A DNA stretch of 64,000 bases from Micromonospora sp. R77 (lineage in GTDB: Bacteria; Actinomycetota; Actinomycetes; Mycobacteriales; Micromonosporaceae), in assembly GCF_022747945.1 (NCBI RefSeq), contig NZ_JALDST010000001.1, positions 3,844,001 to 3,908,000 of the forward strand. Direction: 5' to 3'. Both the position numbers and the translations under genes were made by a program. The notes under the pieces were generated by a model. The model did no database searches. It was not told the origin of the DNA and worked only from the letters and a program-made list of their open reading frames with translations. Numbering within the stretch: the first letter of the stretch is position 1; every line of letters starts with the position of its first letter. Below are positions 49,690-59,257 of this stretch, piece by piece.

Positions 49690-49728
49690 CCGGTGGGCCG
49701 GGCGACGTACGCCGCCCCGGCCCACCGG
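49690..49728. terminator. Bidirectional terminator
   Basis: A 13-bp perfect stem (49690-49702 with 49716-49728) closes a 13-base loop between convergent genes, starting directly after the phosphatase stop. Confidence 0.7.
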
Positions 49729-49733
49729 ACGGC

Positions 49734-52050
49734 TCATCTGCGGGTCTTGGGCAGGTCGAACTGGTCGGCCCGGCGGCAGTCCTTCGGGCCGCCGATTGCG
49801 CCCCGACCCAGCCGGTCGAGGGTCTGCCGGGCCCGGTACCGGCCCAGGTTCCAGGCGTACCAGGGGTCGGACTCCCGCAGATCCTTGGCGATCCAGCTCA
49901 ACGTGCAGCGGCGGACCGGATCGGGCAGCCCGCTCAGCGCCGGCGTGGCGTCGGCGGAGAGCGCCCGCAGGTACCAGGCGTCGATCTTGCCGGTCTGCTC
50001 GTACCGGACGATGTTGCGTCGCGCGGCGTAGTCCTCGGGGTTGAGCACCGCCAGGCTGAGCAGCATCACCACGGCCAGCCCCACCGTGGTGCCGGGGATC
50101 CACCGCCCCCGCCACCGGATGCCGGCCGCCAGGATCATCAGGAAGACCGCGCCGAGCAGCAGCTCGAACGCCATCACGAAGATCCGCTCACCGGTGAAGC
50201 TGTAGACCTTCTGGTACGCGTACATCCGGGACAGCGCGGACACCACGATCACCACGCTGAGGACGCTCAGCAGGCCGAGCAGGCCCCGCAGCAGGTTCCG
50301 TTCCGCCGGCCGTTCCCGCCGGGCCCAGCGGCTGACCAGGCCCAGCACGGCCAGGGTCAGCAGGGTGACGAAGAGCAGCTGCCAGAAGCCGCTACGCGCG
50401 TACTCGGCGTAGCTGAGACCGGCCGTCTTCAGCACGTGCCGTTGCCCGCCGAAGAGCACGGTGAACTGCACCGCCACGAAGCCGGCGAAGAGCGCGCTCA
50501 ACGCGGCGATGGGCGGCGCCCACTCCACCAGGCCCAGGCTGCGCCGGCTCGGCCGGTCCACGTCGGACAGGTCGGGCGGAGCGACCAGGGTGTAGACGGC
50601 GGCGACGGCGATCAGCCCGCCCACCGCGGCCAGGAAGATGCCACGGAACACCGCGCCGATGCTGATCTCCGGCACGATCGCGTCGAGCACCTGCGAGAAG
50701 GCGGCGTCGGCCGAGGAGAGCAGCGCGCCGAAGACCACCAGCAGCACCACGGTGGCGAGCACCGACCCGACCACCCGCCCGACCATGCCGCCGTCGGCGG
50801 GGGCGCGGACGTGCCGGCGTACCCAGGGCAGGCCCCGGAACGCGGCGAACGGGGTCGCCACCAGGCTGAACAGGATCGACCGGACCAGCCGGCCGCCCAC
50901 GATGGCCAGGGTGGCGCAGCCGAGCGCGCCGAGGACGCAGAAGGTGACCAGCCACCAGGCGTTGCGGAACGCCAACACGGACAGCAACGCCAGCGCCGCC
51001 ACCGCCCAGCCGCCGCGGACCAGGCGCTCCCCCCGGGGCAGGTCGGCGGTGTGCCGCCGGACCGCGACGAGCACGCCGACGGTCAGCGCCAGCCAGCCGA
51101 GGAACCAGCCGATGCCGGTCCGGCTCAGGGGTACGAAGAACGCGCTGCCCAGCGCCCCGGCGAGGACCGCGGCCGGGGTGGCCCATCCGGTGGCCGGCTT
51201 CGGGCCCGGCCAGGCCGCCCCGAGGAACGAGGTGCGGGGCGGCTTGGGCGGGCGCGGTACCCACAGTTGCGGCTGCTGCGGCGGGTGGCCGCCCCACGCC
51301 GGGCCCGGGTGCGGGGGCGCCGCGACAGGACCGGGGTACGGTGCCGACGCAGGGTCCGGCCTCCCCGGCGACGGCGTGACGTCCGGTGGGCGCACGTCCG
51401 GCCGCGTCGGCTCGGCGGCGGCCGGTGTGGGCGTGGTACCCGTCGACGCTGCCGACGCGACCGGTGCCGGATGGTCCGTCGTGGTCCGGGTGGGGTCCGT
51501 CGGCGTGCCGGCCGAGGCATCCGCGGGCCCGGTTCCGGTACGTCCGGCTTCCGTGTCCGGTCCGGCCAACGCCGCGACGACGGTGTCCGGTCCGGCGATC
51601 GTGCCCGGGCGGGTGCCGGCGGGAGCAGCTGTTCCGGCCTCGCTCGTGCCGGCGGTGCTGCCGGGGACAGGCCGGTGTTGCCGGCAGCAGCAGCTGTTCC
51701 GGCCGGCGTCGTGCTGGCGGCTGCGCCGCCGGGGCGGCTGTTCCGGGGCCGGCGGCCCCCCGGGTGCCGGGGGCCGACTGCGCGGGGACGACCGGCGCGG
51801 ACGGCGCGTTGCCCTCGGTGACCGGCACCAGCGGGATGAAGATCGCATAACCGCGGGTGCCGGGCGGGACGCTGACCGGGATCGCCCAGGCGGGCTGCCC
51901 CTCCGGTCCGGGCCATGCCACGGTGGGCGGGGCACCCTCGACGGCGGGCATGACGAGCAGGTGGGGTGGGGAGTCGGCGGCCGGACCGCTCCCCGTCCCG
52001 GCCGCCGCAGCGGTCCGGGGACTATCTGGTGCCGACGGCGGCTCGGACAC
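49734..52050 (-). pseudogene. DUF4173-family membrane protein, two frameshifts in the linker
   Basis: The C-terminal 500 residues form a DUF4173-type multi-pass membrane domain (about 12 helices; YSFTGERIFVMAFELLLGAV, LNPEDYAARRNIVRYEQTGK, LSWIAKDLRESDPWYAWNL). The N-terminus (MSEPPSAPDSPRT, WAIPVSVPPGTRGYAIFIPL) is in a different frame, with a Pro/Ala/Thr linker between. The coding frame changes near 51713-51716 and again at 51663-51666, each as if one C were missing (G on the + strand). Repaired, the protein is 772 residues. Function is unknown. Sequence error is more likely than decay because the membrane domain is intact. It is divergent from the LPMO gene. Confidence 0.75.
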
Positions 52051-52199
52051 GACACACTCCTAGATCACGGGGTGTCGTCACTGTAGGGCCTGCCTCCGCC
52101 CACCCGCCGCCCCGAAACCCGGTGCGCCGCCCACCGCCCGCTTCCTGCGTCGAACCTTTGCCGGCTGCGGCCCGTACCTCTGCGCGGGAGGTCCATCTC

Positions 52200-53113
52200 A
52201 TGGTCGTACGCCGAATGCTCGTCGCCGTCGCGGCCGTTGCCGTGGTTCTGCTCCCGGGTGGCGTGCCGGCCGCCGCGCACGGCGCCTCGACCAACCCGGT
52301 GAGCCGGGCGGCGGCCTGCGGCCCGGAGGGCGGGCAGGCGACCACGCCCGCCTGCCGCGCCGCGATCGCGGCCGGCGCGCCGTGCGCGAGTGGGACAACA
52401 TCCGGGTCGCCCGGGTCGACGGGCGGGACCGGGAGCGGATCCCCGACGGTGAGCTGTGCGGCGGTGGCCTCTCCGCCTACCAGGGGCTGAACCTGGCCCG
52501 CGCCGACTGGCCGGCGACCGAGGTGACCGCCGGGGCGAAATTCACCTTCCGCTACCGGACGACCATCCCGCACAGGGGGACGTTCCGGCTCTACGTCACC
52601 ACCGCCTCCTATGCCCCGACCAGGCGGTTGACCTGGTCCGATCTGGAGTCGAAGCCGTTCCTGACGGCCACCGACCCGCCGATCCGGAACGGCGCGTACC
52701 AGATGGCGGGGCGACTGCCGACGGGCGCGACGGGCGGCACCTGATCTATGTCATCTGGCAGAACTCGGACACCCAGGACACCTACTACTCCTGCTCGGAC
52801 GTGGTCTTCCGGCCCGCCGGGGTGCCGCCGCCGGTGCGCGGGCCCGGGCGTCGGCCGCCCCGACGGCCCGCCGGGGCAGGCCACCGGCCTGGCCGTCCGG
52901 TCGGTCCCCGCCGACGCGCCCCAGGCGGTGCCTGCGGCGGCGGTGACCGACCTCGGCGGCGTCCGCTGGCCGCTGCTGGCCGGTGCCGCGACGGTGGTCA
53001 CGGTGCTGCTGGCGACCGTCGTCGGGATGCGGCTGCGACGTGCCGGCACCGCGCCGGTCGGCCGGCCCTGCGGGGTACGCAACCACCGCGCCGGCCGCCG
53101 CCGCATCTGGTGA
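52200..53113 (+). pseudogene. Chitin-binding lytic polysaccharide monooxygenase (AA10) with C-terminal anchor, frameshifted
   Basis: A signal peptide ends so that the mature protein begins with His27 (AHGASTNPVSR), the copper-binding N-terminus of AA10 enzymes. The catalytic domain continues in a second frame (EWDNIRVARVDGRDRERIPD, LCGGGLSAYQGLNLARADWP, IPHRGTFRLYVT) and a third (LIYVIWQNSDTQDTYYSCSD). A C-terminal membrane helix (WPLLAGAATVVTVLLATVVG) is in a further frame. One missing C at 52380-52381 and one missing G at 52732-52734 explain the first two breaks. Repaired, it is about 304 residues: a surface-anchored enzyme that oxidatively cleaves chitin or cellulose. No carbohydrate-binding module is seen. 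Confidence 0.8.
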
Positions 53114-53146
53114 CCCGGGTCGCCGCCCCGCCCGGCCCGACCAGGA

Positions 53147-54136
53147 TCAGCCCAGGTGGCCGTCGATCTCGGTGAGCTCCTCGGCGGTGAACTCGAGATT
53201 GTCCAGCGCGGCGACGTTCCCCTCCAGTTGCCCGACGCTGCTCGCGCCGATGATCAGGCTGGTCATCCGGGGGTCGCGCAGCGCCCAGGCCAGCGCGAGC
53301 TGGGCCAGCGACTGACCGCGCCGCTCGGCGATCGCGCCGAGCGCCCGGATGGCGGCCATCTTCTCCGCGCTGAGGTCGCTCTCGTTCAGGAAGACGCTGG
53401 TGCGGACCCGCGAGTCGTCGGGGATGCCGCCCAGGTAACGGTCGGTGAGCAGGCCCTGCGCGAGCGGGCTGTACGCGATGCAGCCCGCACCGACCTGCTC
53501 CAGCGTGTCGAGCAGCCCGTCCGACTCGGTCCACCGGTTGAACATCGAGTACGACGGCTGGTTGATCAGCAGCGGCGTACCGAGGTCGCGCAGGATCGCG
53601 GCGGCCCGGGTGGTCTGCTCGGAGGTGTAGTTGGAGATGCCCACGTAGAGGGCCCGGCCGGAGCGGACGATGGCGTCGAGCGCGCCCATCGTCTCCTCCA
53701 GCGGGGTGTCCGGGTCGAACCGGTGCGAGTAGAAGACGTCCACGTAGTCGAGGCCCAGCCGGCGCAGCGACTGGTCCAGCGACGAGATCAGGTACTTGCG
53801 GGAACCCCACTCGCCGTACGGGCCGGGCCACATGTCGTAGCCGGCCTTGCTGGAGATGATCAGCTCGTCCCGGTACGGCTTCAGGTCGGTGGCGAGCAGC
53901 CGACCGAAGTTCTCCTCGGCGGCACCGGGCGGCGGGCCGTAGTTGTTGGCCAGGTCGAAGTGGGTGACACCCAGGTCGAAGGCGCGCCGGACGATGTCCC
54001 GTTGCCGGTCGAACGGCCGGTCCGGCCCGAAGTTGTGCCACAGCCCCAGGGAGATGGCCGGCAGCCGCAGCCCGCTGCGTCCGCTGCGCCGGTAGGTCAT
54101 CGAGTCGTAGCGCTGTTCAGCCGCGAGATAGGTCAC
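53147..54136 (-). CDS. gpr: Aldo/keto reductase, L-glyceraldehyde 3-phosphate reductase type
   Basis: This 329-residue protein is very similar to E. coli YghZ/Gpr, which reduces L-glyceraldehyde 3-phosphate and methylglyoxal with NADPH. Shared stretches include GLRLPAISLGLWHNFG, GVTHFDLANNYGPPPGAAEE, SSKAGYDMWPGPYGE, FYSHRFDP and INQPSYSMFNRW. The catalytic Tyr (ANNYG), Lys (SSKAG) and His (YSHR) are present. The start is a GTG. It is divergent from a second aldo/keto reductase gene. Confidence 0.92.
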   Translation of the reverse strand: MTYLAAEQRYDSMTYRRSGRSGLRLPAISLGLWHNFGPDRPFDRQRDIVRRAFDLGVTHFDLANNYGPPPGAAEENFGRLLATDLKPYRDELIISSKAGYDMWPGPYGEWGSRKYLISSLDQSLRRLGLDYVDVFYSHRFDPDTPLEETMGALDAIVRSGRALYVGISNYTSEQTTRAAAILRDLGTPLLINQPSYSMFNRWTESDGLLDTLEQVGAGCIAYSPLAQGLLTDRYLGGIPDDSRVRTSVFLNESDLSAEKMAAIRALGAIAERRGQSLAQLALAWALRDPRMTSLIIGASSVGQLEGNVAALDNLEFTAEELTEIDGHLG

Positions 54137-54236
54137 GGAGACCGAGCCTAGCCCCGCGCGGGCACGCTCCCGGTGGAGATCCCGCCGTCCGGACGGTGCC
54201 CGTCGCGGTTCGGGCGTGCCGTGGTGGTCCGCCGGG

Positions 54237-54242
54237 TAGCTT
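54237..54242 (+). promoter_or_regulatory. -10 box of a leaderless promoter
   Basis: TAGCTT lies seven bases before the ATG of the aldo/keto reductase gene, which has no Shine-Dalgarno sequence at the normal distance. Confidence 0.5.
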
Positions 54243-54249
54243 CGAGGCC

Positions 54250-55218
54250 ATGCGATTCGTCCCGCTCGACACCCCCAAGCCCATTTCCAAGATCGGTCTC
54301 GGCACCTGGCAGTTCGGCTCGCGGGAGTGGGGTTACGGCCCCGACTACGAGCACCGGGCGGCGGAGATCGTCCGGCGCGCGCTCGACCTCGGCGTCACCC
54401 TCTTCGACACCGCCGAGCTGTACGGCTTCGGCCGCAGCGAGCGGATCCTCGGTGCGGCGCTCGCTGACGACCGGGCCAAGGTGGTCGTGGCCAGCAAGAT
54501 CTTCCCGGTGCTCCCGGTCGCCCCGGTGGTGCAGCAGCGCGCGGTCGCCTCCGCCGCCCGGCTCGGCGTCAGCAGCATCGACCTCTATCAGGTGCACCAG
54601 CCGAACCCGGTGGTCGCGGACACCACCACGATGCGCGGCATGCGGGCCCTCCAGGATGTCGGGCTGGTCGGCGAGGTCGGCGTCAGCAACTACAACCTGC
54701 GCCGGTGGCGGTTCGCCGAGGCCGCGCTGGGCCGCCGGGTGCTCAGCAACCAGGTCCGCTACAGCATGATCGACCGCGGTCCGGAGGAGGACCTGATCCC
54801 GTACGCGGAGCAGGCGGGCCGGATCGTCATCGCGTACAGCCCGCTCGCGCAGGGCTTCCTCTCCGGCCGGTACGACGCGACGAACCCGCCGAGCGGGGCG
54901 GTGCGCCGGGCCAACCCGTACTTCCTGCCGGTGAACCTGGAGCGGGGCACCGAACTGATCGCCACCCTGCGCGAGGTGGCCGACGCGCACGACGCCACGC
55001 CCAGCCAGATCGCGCTGGCCTACCTGCTGCACCACCCGAACGTGGTGGCCATCCCCGGCGCCTCCAGCGTGGAGCAGATGGAGCGCAACGCCGCCGCCGC
55101 CGAGATCGACCTGGCCGACGACGAGTACGCCACCCTCGCCGCCGCCGCGCGCCGGTTCCGTCCGGTCACCGGGCTGGCCGCCGTGCCGAAGCTGATCCGC
55201 GCCCGGACCGGGAGGTGA
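54250..55218 (+). CDS. Aldo/keto reductase
   Basis: This 322-residue NADPH-dependent aldo/keto reductase has the family landmarks LFDTAELYGFGRSE (catalytic Asp/Tyr), VVVASKIFPV (Lys), YQVHQPNP (His), GVSNYNLRRW and the C-terminal cofactor loop AIPGASSVEQMERNAAAAEI. The substrate is not predictable. A hemerythrin-domain gene follows after 5 bases, so the two are co-transcribed. It is divergent from the gpr-like reductase, with about 110 bp between the starts. Confidence 0.88.
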   Translation: MRFVPLDTPKPISKIGLGTWQFGSREWGYGPDYEHRAAEIVRRALDLGVTLFDTAELYGFGRSERILGAALADDRAKVVVASKIFPVLPVAPVVQQRAVASAARLGVSSIDLYQVHQPNPVVADTTTMRGMRALQDVGLVGEVGVSNYNLRRWRFAEAALGRRVLSNQVRYSMIDRGPEEDLIPYAEQAGRIVIAYSPLAQGFLSGRYDATNPPSGAVRRANPYFLPVNLERGTELIATLREVADAHDATPSQIALAYLLHHPNVVAIPGASSVEQMERNAAAAEIDLADDEYATLAAAARRFRPVTGLAAVPKLIRARTGR

Positions 55219-55223
55219 CCACG

Positions 55224-55721
55224 ATGGACGACATCACCGCGCTGATCCTCGACGACCACGCCGCCTTCCGGCGCGGCTTCGCCCGGCTCGACGATGCCCG
55301 GGACGACGCGGAGCTGCTGGCGATCTGGGAGGCGCTCAGCCTGCACCTGGACGTCCACGCCGAGGCGGAGGAGGCGATCCTCTATCCGCACCTGGTGAAG
55401 CACGGCGACGACGGCGCCGACGAGACCGAGGACGCGATCGGCGACCACAACAAGATCCGCGACGCGATCGCCGAGTCGAAACGGCACCCGGTCGGCTCGG
55501 ACGAGTGGTGGGCGGCGGTCTGGACGGCCCGCCGGGAGAACAGCGAGCACCTGGCCGAGGAGGAGGACGAGGCGCTGCCCGACTTCCGCCGGCACGCCGG
55601 GGTGGAGCTGCGCGCCGAGCTGGGGGCGCGCTGGCTGCGCTTCTACGGCGAGCACCGCAACGGCCGCAATCTGTCCTTCTCCGACAAGGACCCGGCGGGT
55701 TACGTGGCCGACCACCGCTGA
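55224..55721 (+). CDS. Hemerythrin-domain protein
   Basis: This 165-residue hemerythrin/HHE protein has iron-ligand pattern LILDDHAAFRRGF, LDVHAEAEEAILYPHLVKHG, AIGDHNKIRDAI and NSEHLAEEEDEALPDF. These supply the His and Glu/Asp residues of a di-iron site. A role in oxygen, NO or redox sensing is plausible. The ATG has GGGAGG upstream. It is co-transcribed with the aldo/keto reductase. Confidence 0.88.
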   Translation: MDDITALILDDHAAFRRGFARLDDARDDAELLAIWEALSLHLDVHAEAEEAILYPHLVKHGDDGADETEDAIGDHNKIRDAIAESKRHPVGSDEWWAAVWTARRENSEHLAEEEDEALPDFRRHAGVELRAELGARWLRFYGEHRNGRNLSFSDKDPAGYVADHR

Positions 55722-55792
55722 CGTTCGTCGGCGGCGGGATCTCCCCGGTGTGGGGGAGTCGGGCGGGCCGGGGTCGGCGGGAGAATGGCGGG

Positions 55793-57076
55793 GTGACGGT
55801 TCGGGGGGTGCTGGCGCCGCTGGTGCGGGGAAGTACGTGGCGACGGGCCGTGTTCCTGCTGCTCGGCGGGGTGCTCCTGCTGCCGTACGCGCTGCTGGCG
55901 GCGGCCTTCGGGCAGTTGCTGACCAACGAGGACGTCCCCGGGCCGCTGGCCACCGGCCTGCTGCTGGTGGCCGCGGTGCTCGCGGTGGTGCCGGTCTTCC
56001 TGGCGGGCAGCCGGGCGCTGGAGGTCGCCGCCGCGCGGGCCCTGCTCGACGTCGACCTGCCGGAGCCGGCGCCCGGTCACCGGCCGGACCGGGAGACCCG
56101 GCTGCGGTCCGCCCTCTGGATCGCCCTGCACCTGGTCACCGGGGGGCTGGTGCTCTTCGGGGCGATCAGCGCGTTCCCGATGGCGCTGGTCTTCATCGCG
56201 CGGCAGTTCGGCCTGGACACCGGGCCGCCGGAGGCGGTCGGGGTCGGCCCGCTGCTCGACCACGGTCCGCGCTGGACGGCGCTGGTCGGGGTGGTGCTGC
56301 TGGTCGCGCTGGGCTACGCGGTCGCCGGGCTGGGCGCGCTGGCCGCCTCCATGGCGCCGGTGCTGCTCGGCCCGTCGCAGGCGGAGCGGATCGCCGCCCT
56401 GGAGGCCCGGGCGACCCGGCTCGCCGAACGGAACCGGCTCGCCCGGGAGCTGCACGACTCCGTCGGGCACGCGCTGACCGTGGCCACCCTCCAGGCCGCC
56501 GCGGCCCGGGAACTGCTGGACGCGGATCCCGAGTTCGCCCGTCGGGCGCTGCGCGCGATCGAGGAGACCAGCCGGCACGCCATGGACGACCTGGACCACG
56601 TGCTGGGGCTGCTCCGGGAGACCGACGGCGGCGGCCGGGCGCGCGCCGGCACCGCACCGCAGCGCACCCTGGACCAGCTCGACCGGCTGGTCGCCGACAC
56701 CCGGGCCGCCGGCCTGACCGTGGAGTCCCGGGTCAGCGGCCCGCTCGTGGCGCTGCCGGCGGCGGTGTCCCGGGAGGGCTACCGGATCGTGCAGGAGGGG
56801 CTCACCAACGCCGCCCGCTACGGTCGTGGCCCGGTGACGCTGCGGGTCGACGTACCCAGGCAGGAGCCGGCGGGGCCCGACGGGCGCGGCCGGTGGTTGG
56901 AGATCGAGCTGGTCAACGCGGTGCGCGGCGCGACCGGCCCGGGGCGCGGCGGACGTGGCCTGGACGGCATGCGGGAGCGGGTGCTGCTGCTCGGCGGGCG
57001 GATCAGCGCCGGCCCGGAGGGGGACCGCTGGCAGGTCCGGGTGCGGCTGCCGGTGGCCGGGAGGGAGATCGGGTGA
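55793..57076 (+). CDS. NarL-type sensor histidine kinase
   Basis: This 427-residue kinase has four hydrophobic segments in the first 200 residues. The HisKA_3 dimerisation box RNRLARELHDSVGHALTVAT (His221) and an HATPase domain with GLTNAARYGRGPV and GRGGRGLDGMRERVLLLGG follow. Few extracellular residues are present, so the sensor is probably membrane-embedded. Its stop overlaps the GTG of the response-regulator gene (GTGA), so they form a pair. Start chosen at the GTG with GGGAG upstream. The signal is unknown. Confidence 0.9.
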   Translation: MTVRGVLAPLVRGSTWRRAVFLLLGGVLLLPYALLAAAFGQLLTNEDVPGPLATGLLLVAAVLAVVPVFLAGSRALEVAAARALLDVDLPEPAPGHRPDRETRLRSALWIALHLVTGGLVLFGAISAFPMALVFIARQFGLDTGPPEAVGVGPLLDHGPRWTALVGVVLLVALGYAVAGLGALAASMAPVLLGPSQAERIAALEARATRLAERNRLARELHDSVGHALTVATLQAAAARELLDADPEFARRALRAIEETSRHAMDDLDHVLGLLRETDGGGRARAGTAPQRTLDQLDRLVADTRAAGLTVESRVSGPLVALPAAVSREGYRIVQEGLTNAARYGRGPVTLRVDVPRQEPAGPDGRGRWLEIELVNAVRGATGPGRGGRGLDGMRERVLLLGGRISAGPEGDRWQVRVRLPVAGREIG

Positions 57077-57723
57077 CCATCGACGTGCTGATCGTCGACG
57101 ACGACGAGCTGATCCGGCTCGGGCTGCGGGCGATCATCGACGCCCAGCCCGACCTGCGGGTGGTCGGCGAGGGGGCCGACGGCGCGGAGGTGCCGCCGCT
57201 GGTGGCGAAGCTGCGCCCCCGGGTGGTGCTGATGGACGTGCGGATGCCGGCCATCGACGGCATCCAGGCCACCCGCCGGCTGCTGGCCACCTCCGCCGAC
57301 CCGCCCAAGGTGCTGGTCGTCACCACCTTCGCCAACGACGAGTACGTCTATGAGGCGCTGCGCGCCGGCGCGAGCGGCTTCCTGCTGAAGCGGGCCCGGC
57401 CGGCCGAGGTGGTGGAGGCGGTCCGGGTGGTGGCGGCCGGCGACTCGCTGCTCTTCCCCGCCGCGATCCGGCAGCTCGTCGGCACGTACGGCGGGCGGGG
57501 CGGGGACGGGCTGCGCTCCGCGCGGCTCACCGAGCGGGAGGGGGAGGTGCTGCGGCTGATGGCCACCGGGCTGTCCAACACCGAGATCGCCGCCCGGCTG
57601 GTGGTCGGGGTGGAGACGGTGAAGACGCACGTCGGCAACGTGCTGGCCAAGCTGGGTGTCCGGGACCGCACCCAGGCGGTGATCGCCGCGTACGAGTCGG
57701 GCTTCGTGGTGCCCACCGGCTGA
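57073..57723 (+). CDS. NarL/FixJ-type response regulator
   Basis: This 216-residue regulator has a receiver domain (Asp10-Asp11, phospho-acceptor Asp55 in VVLMDVRMPAIDG, Lys in LLKRARPAE) and a LuxR-type HTH (LTEREGEVLRLMATGLSNTE, VETVKTHVGNVLAKLGVRDR). Its GTG overlaps the kinase stop by 4 bases. Targets are unknown; the AAA-ATPase operon directly downstream has its own promoter-like box. Confidence 0.92.
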   Translation: MTIDVLIVDDDELIRLGLRAIIDAQPDLRVVGEGADGAEVPPLVAKLRPRVVLMDVRMPAIDGIQATRRLLATSADPPKVLVVTTFANDEYVYEALRAGASGFLLKRARPAEVVEAVRVVAAGDSLLFPAAIRQLVGTYGGRGGDGLRSARLTEREGEVLRLMATGLSNTEIAARLVVGVETVKTHVGNVLAKLGVRDRTQAVIAAYESGFVVPTG

Positions 57724-57761
57724 GTCGACGGCGAAACGGGCGGTTGCCCGGTGGGCCGCGC

Positions 57762-57767
57762 TAGCGT
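57762..57767 (+). promoter_or_regulatory. -10 box of a leaderless promoter
   Basis: TAGCGT lies seven bases before the GTG of the AAA-ATPase gene, which lacks a Shine-Dalgarno sequence. Confidence 0.5.
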
Positions 57768-57774
57768 TGGCCGG

Positions 57775-59255
57775 GTGACTGCGCCCAACCAGGTTTCCCC
57801 GGTCCCGCCCGCCGACCTGCCCGGCACGCTCGGCGAGCTGCGGGCGTCCGGCCACCGCTACCGGACGGTCAAGGCTGAGCTCCGCGACAACCTCCTCGCC
57901 CGGATGCGTTCCGGCGAGGACCGCTTCCCCGGCATCGTCGGCTACGACGACTCCGTGCTGCCCGAGGTCGAGCGGGCCCTGCTCGCCGGCCACGACATGG
58001 TGCTGCTCGGCGAGCGCGGCCAGGGCAAGACCCGGCTGATCCGCTCGCTCGGCGCGCTGCTCGACGAGTGGACCCCGGTCATTCCCGGCTCGGTGCTCAA
58101 CGAGCACCCGATGCACCCGCTCACCCCGGCGTCGCTGGCGCTGGTCACCGAGGCCGGCGACGACCTGCCGATCGGCTGGTTGCACCGGTCGATGCGGTAC
58201 GGCGAGAAGCTCGCCACCCCGGACACCAGCGTCGGTGACCTGATCGGTGACGTCGACCCGATCCGGATCGCCCAGGGGCGTACCCTCGGCGACCCGGAGA
58301 CCATCCACTTCGGACTGGTGCCGCGCACCAACCGGGGCATCTTCGCCGTCAACGAGCTGCCCGACCTGGCCGAACGCATCCAGGTGGCGCTGCTCAACGT
58401 GCTGGAGGAGCGGGACATCCAGGTCCGCGGCTACCAGCTGCGGCTGCCGCTGGACCTGCTCCTGGTGGCCAGCGCCAACCCGGAGGACTACACCAACCGG
58501 GGCCGGATCATCACCCCGCTCAAGGACCGCTTCGGTGCGGAGATCCGCACCCACTACCCGGTCGACCTCGACCTGGAGCTGGCGCTGATCCGGCAGGAGG
58601 CCGACCTGGTCGCCGAGGTGCCCGAGCACGTGCTGGAGGTGCTGGCCCGGTTCGCCCGCGCGGTCCGCGAGTCGCCGTCGGTGGACCCGCGTTCCGGCGT
58701 CTCCGCCCGTTTCGCCATCGCCGCCGCCGAGACGGTCGCCGCCGCCGCGCTGCGCCGCGCCGGCCTGCTCGCCGGCGCGTCGGCGGCCGGCGGCTCGGCG
58801 GCCGGTGCCGGCGACTCCGGGGTACGCCCGGAGGCGGCGGTGGCCGGGTCGGCGACGCCGTCTCGGTGACCTCCACGCTGCGCGGCAAGGTGGAGTTCGA
58901 GAGCGGCGAGGAGGGGCGGGAGATCGAACTCCTCGCCCACCTGCTGCGTACCGCCACCGCGGAGACGTTCCTGGCCCGGCTGGCCGGCCTGGACCTGTCC
59001 GGGTTCACCGGGCTGGTCGCCGAGGGCGCGGTGATCGAGACCGGGGAGCTGGTGCCGGCGGCCGAGCTGCTGCGCCAGGTCGGCCCGGTGCCCGGGCTGG
59101 CCAAGGTGCTCGACCGGCTCGGGATGGGCGACGCGCCCACCCCCGACGAGGCCGCCGCCGGGATCGAGTTCGTGCTGGAAGGACTGCACCTGACCCGCCG
59201 GCTCGGCAAGGACGTCACCGAGACCGGGCGCACCGTCTACGGCGGCCGGGGCTGA
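57775..59255 (+). pseudogene. MoxR/Mg-chelatase-like AAA ATPase, single frameshift
   Basis: Residues 1-355 are in one frame, with Walker A GERGQGKT (79-86), the Walker B-like stretch GIFAVNELPDLAERIQVALL and sensor motif VASANPEDYTNRGRIITPLK. The C-terminal part (TLRGKVEFESGEEGREIELL, LVPAAELLRQVGPVPGLAKV, RLGKDVTETGRTVYGG) is in the next frame. One missing C in the CC run near 58836-58838 explains the break, and repair gives 493 residues, the usual length of this family. It works with the VWA protein encoded two bases downstream as a chaperone-like or metal-insertion pair. Sequence error is likely. Confidence 0.8.
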
Positions 59256-59257
59256 CC

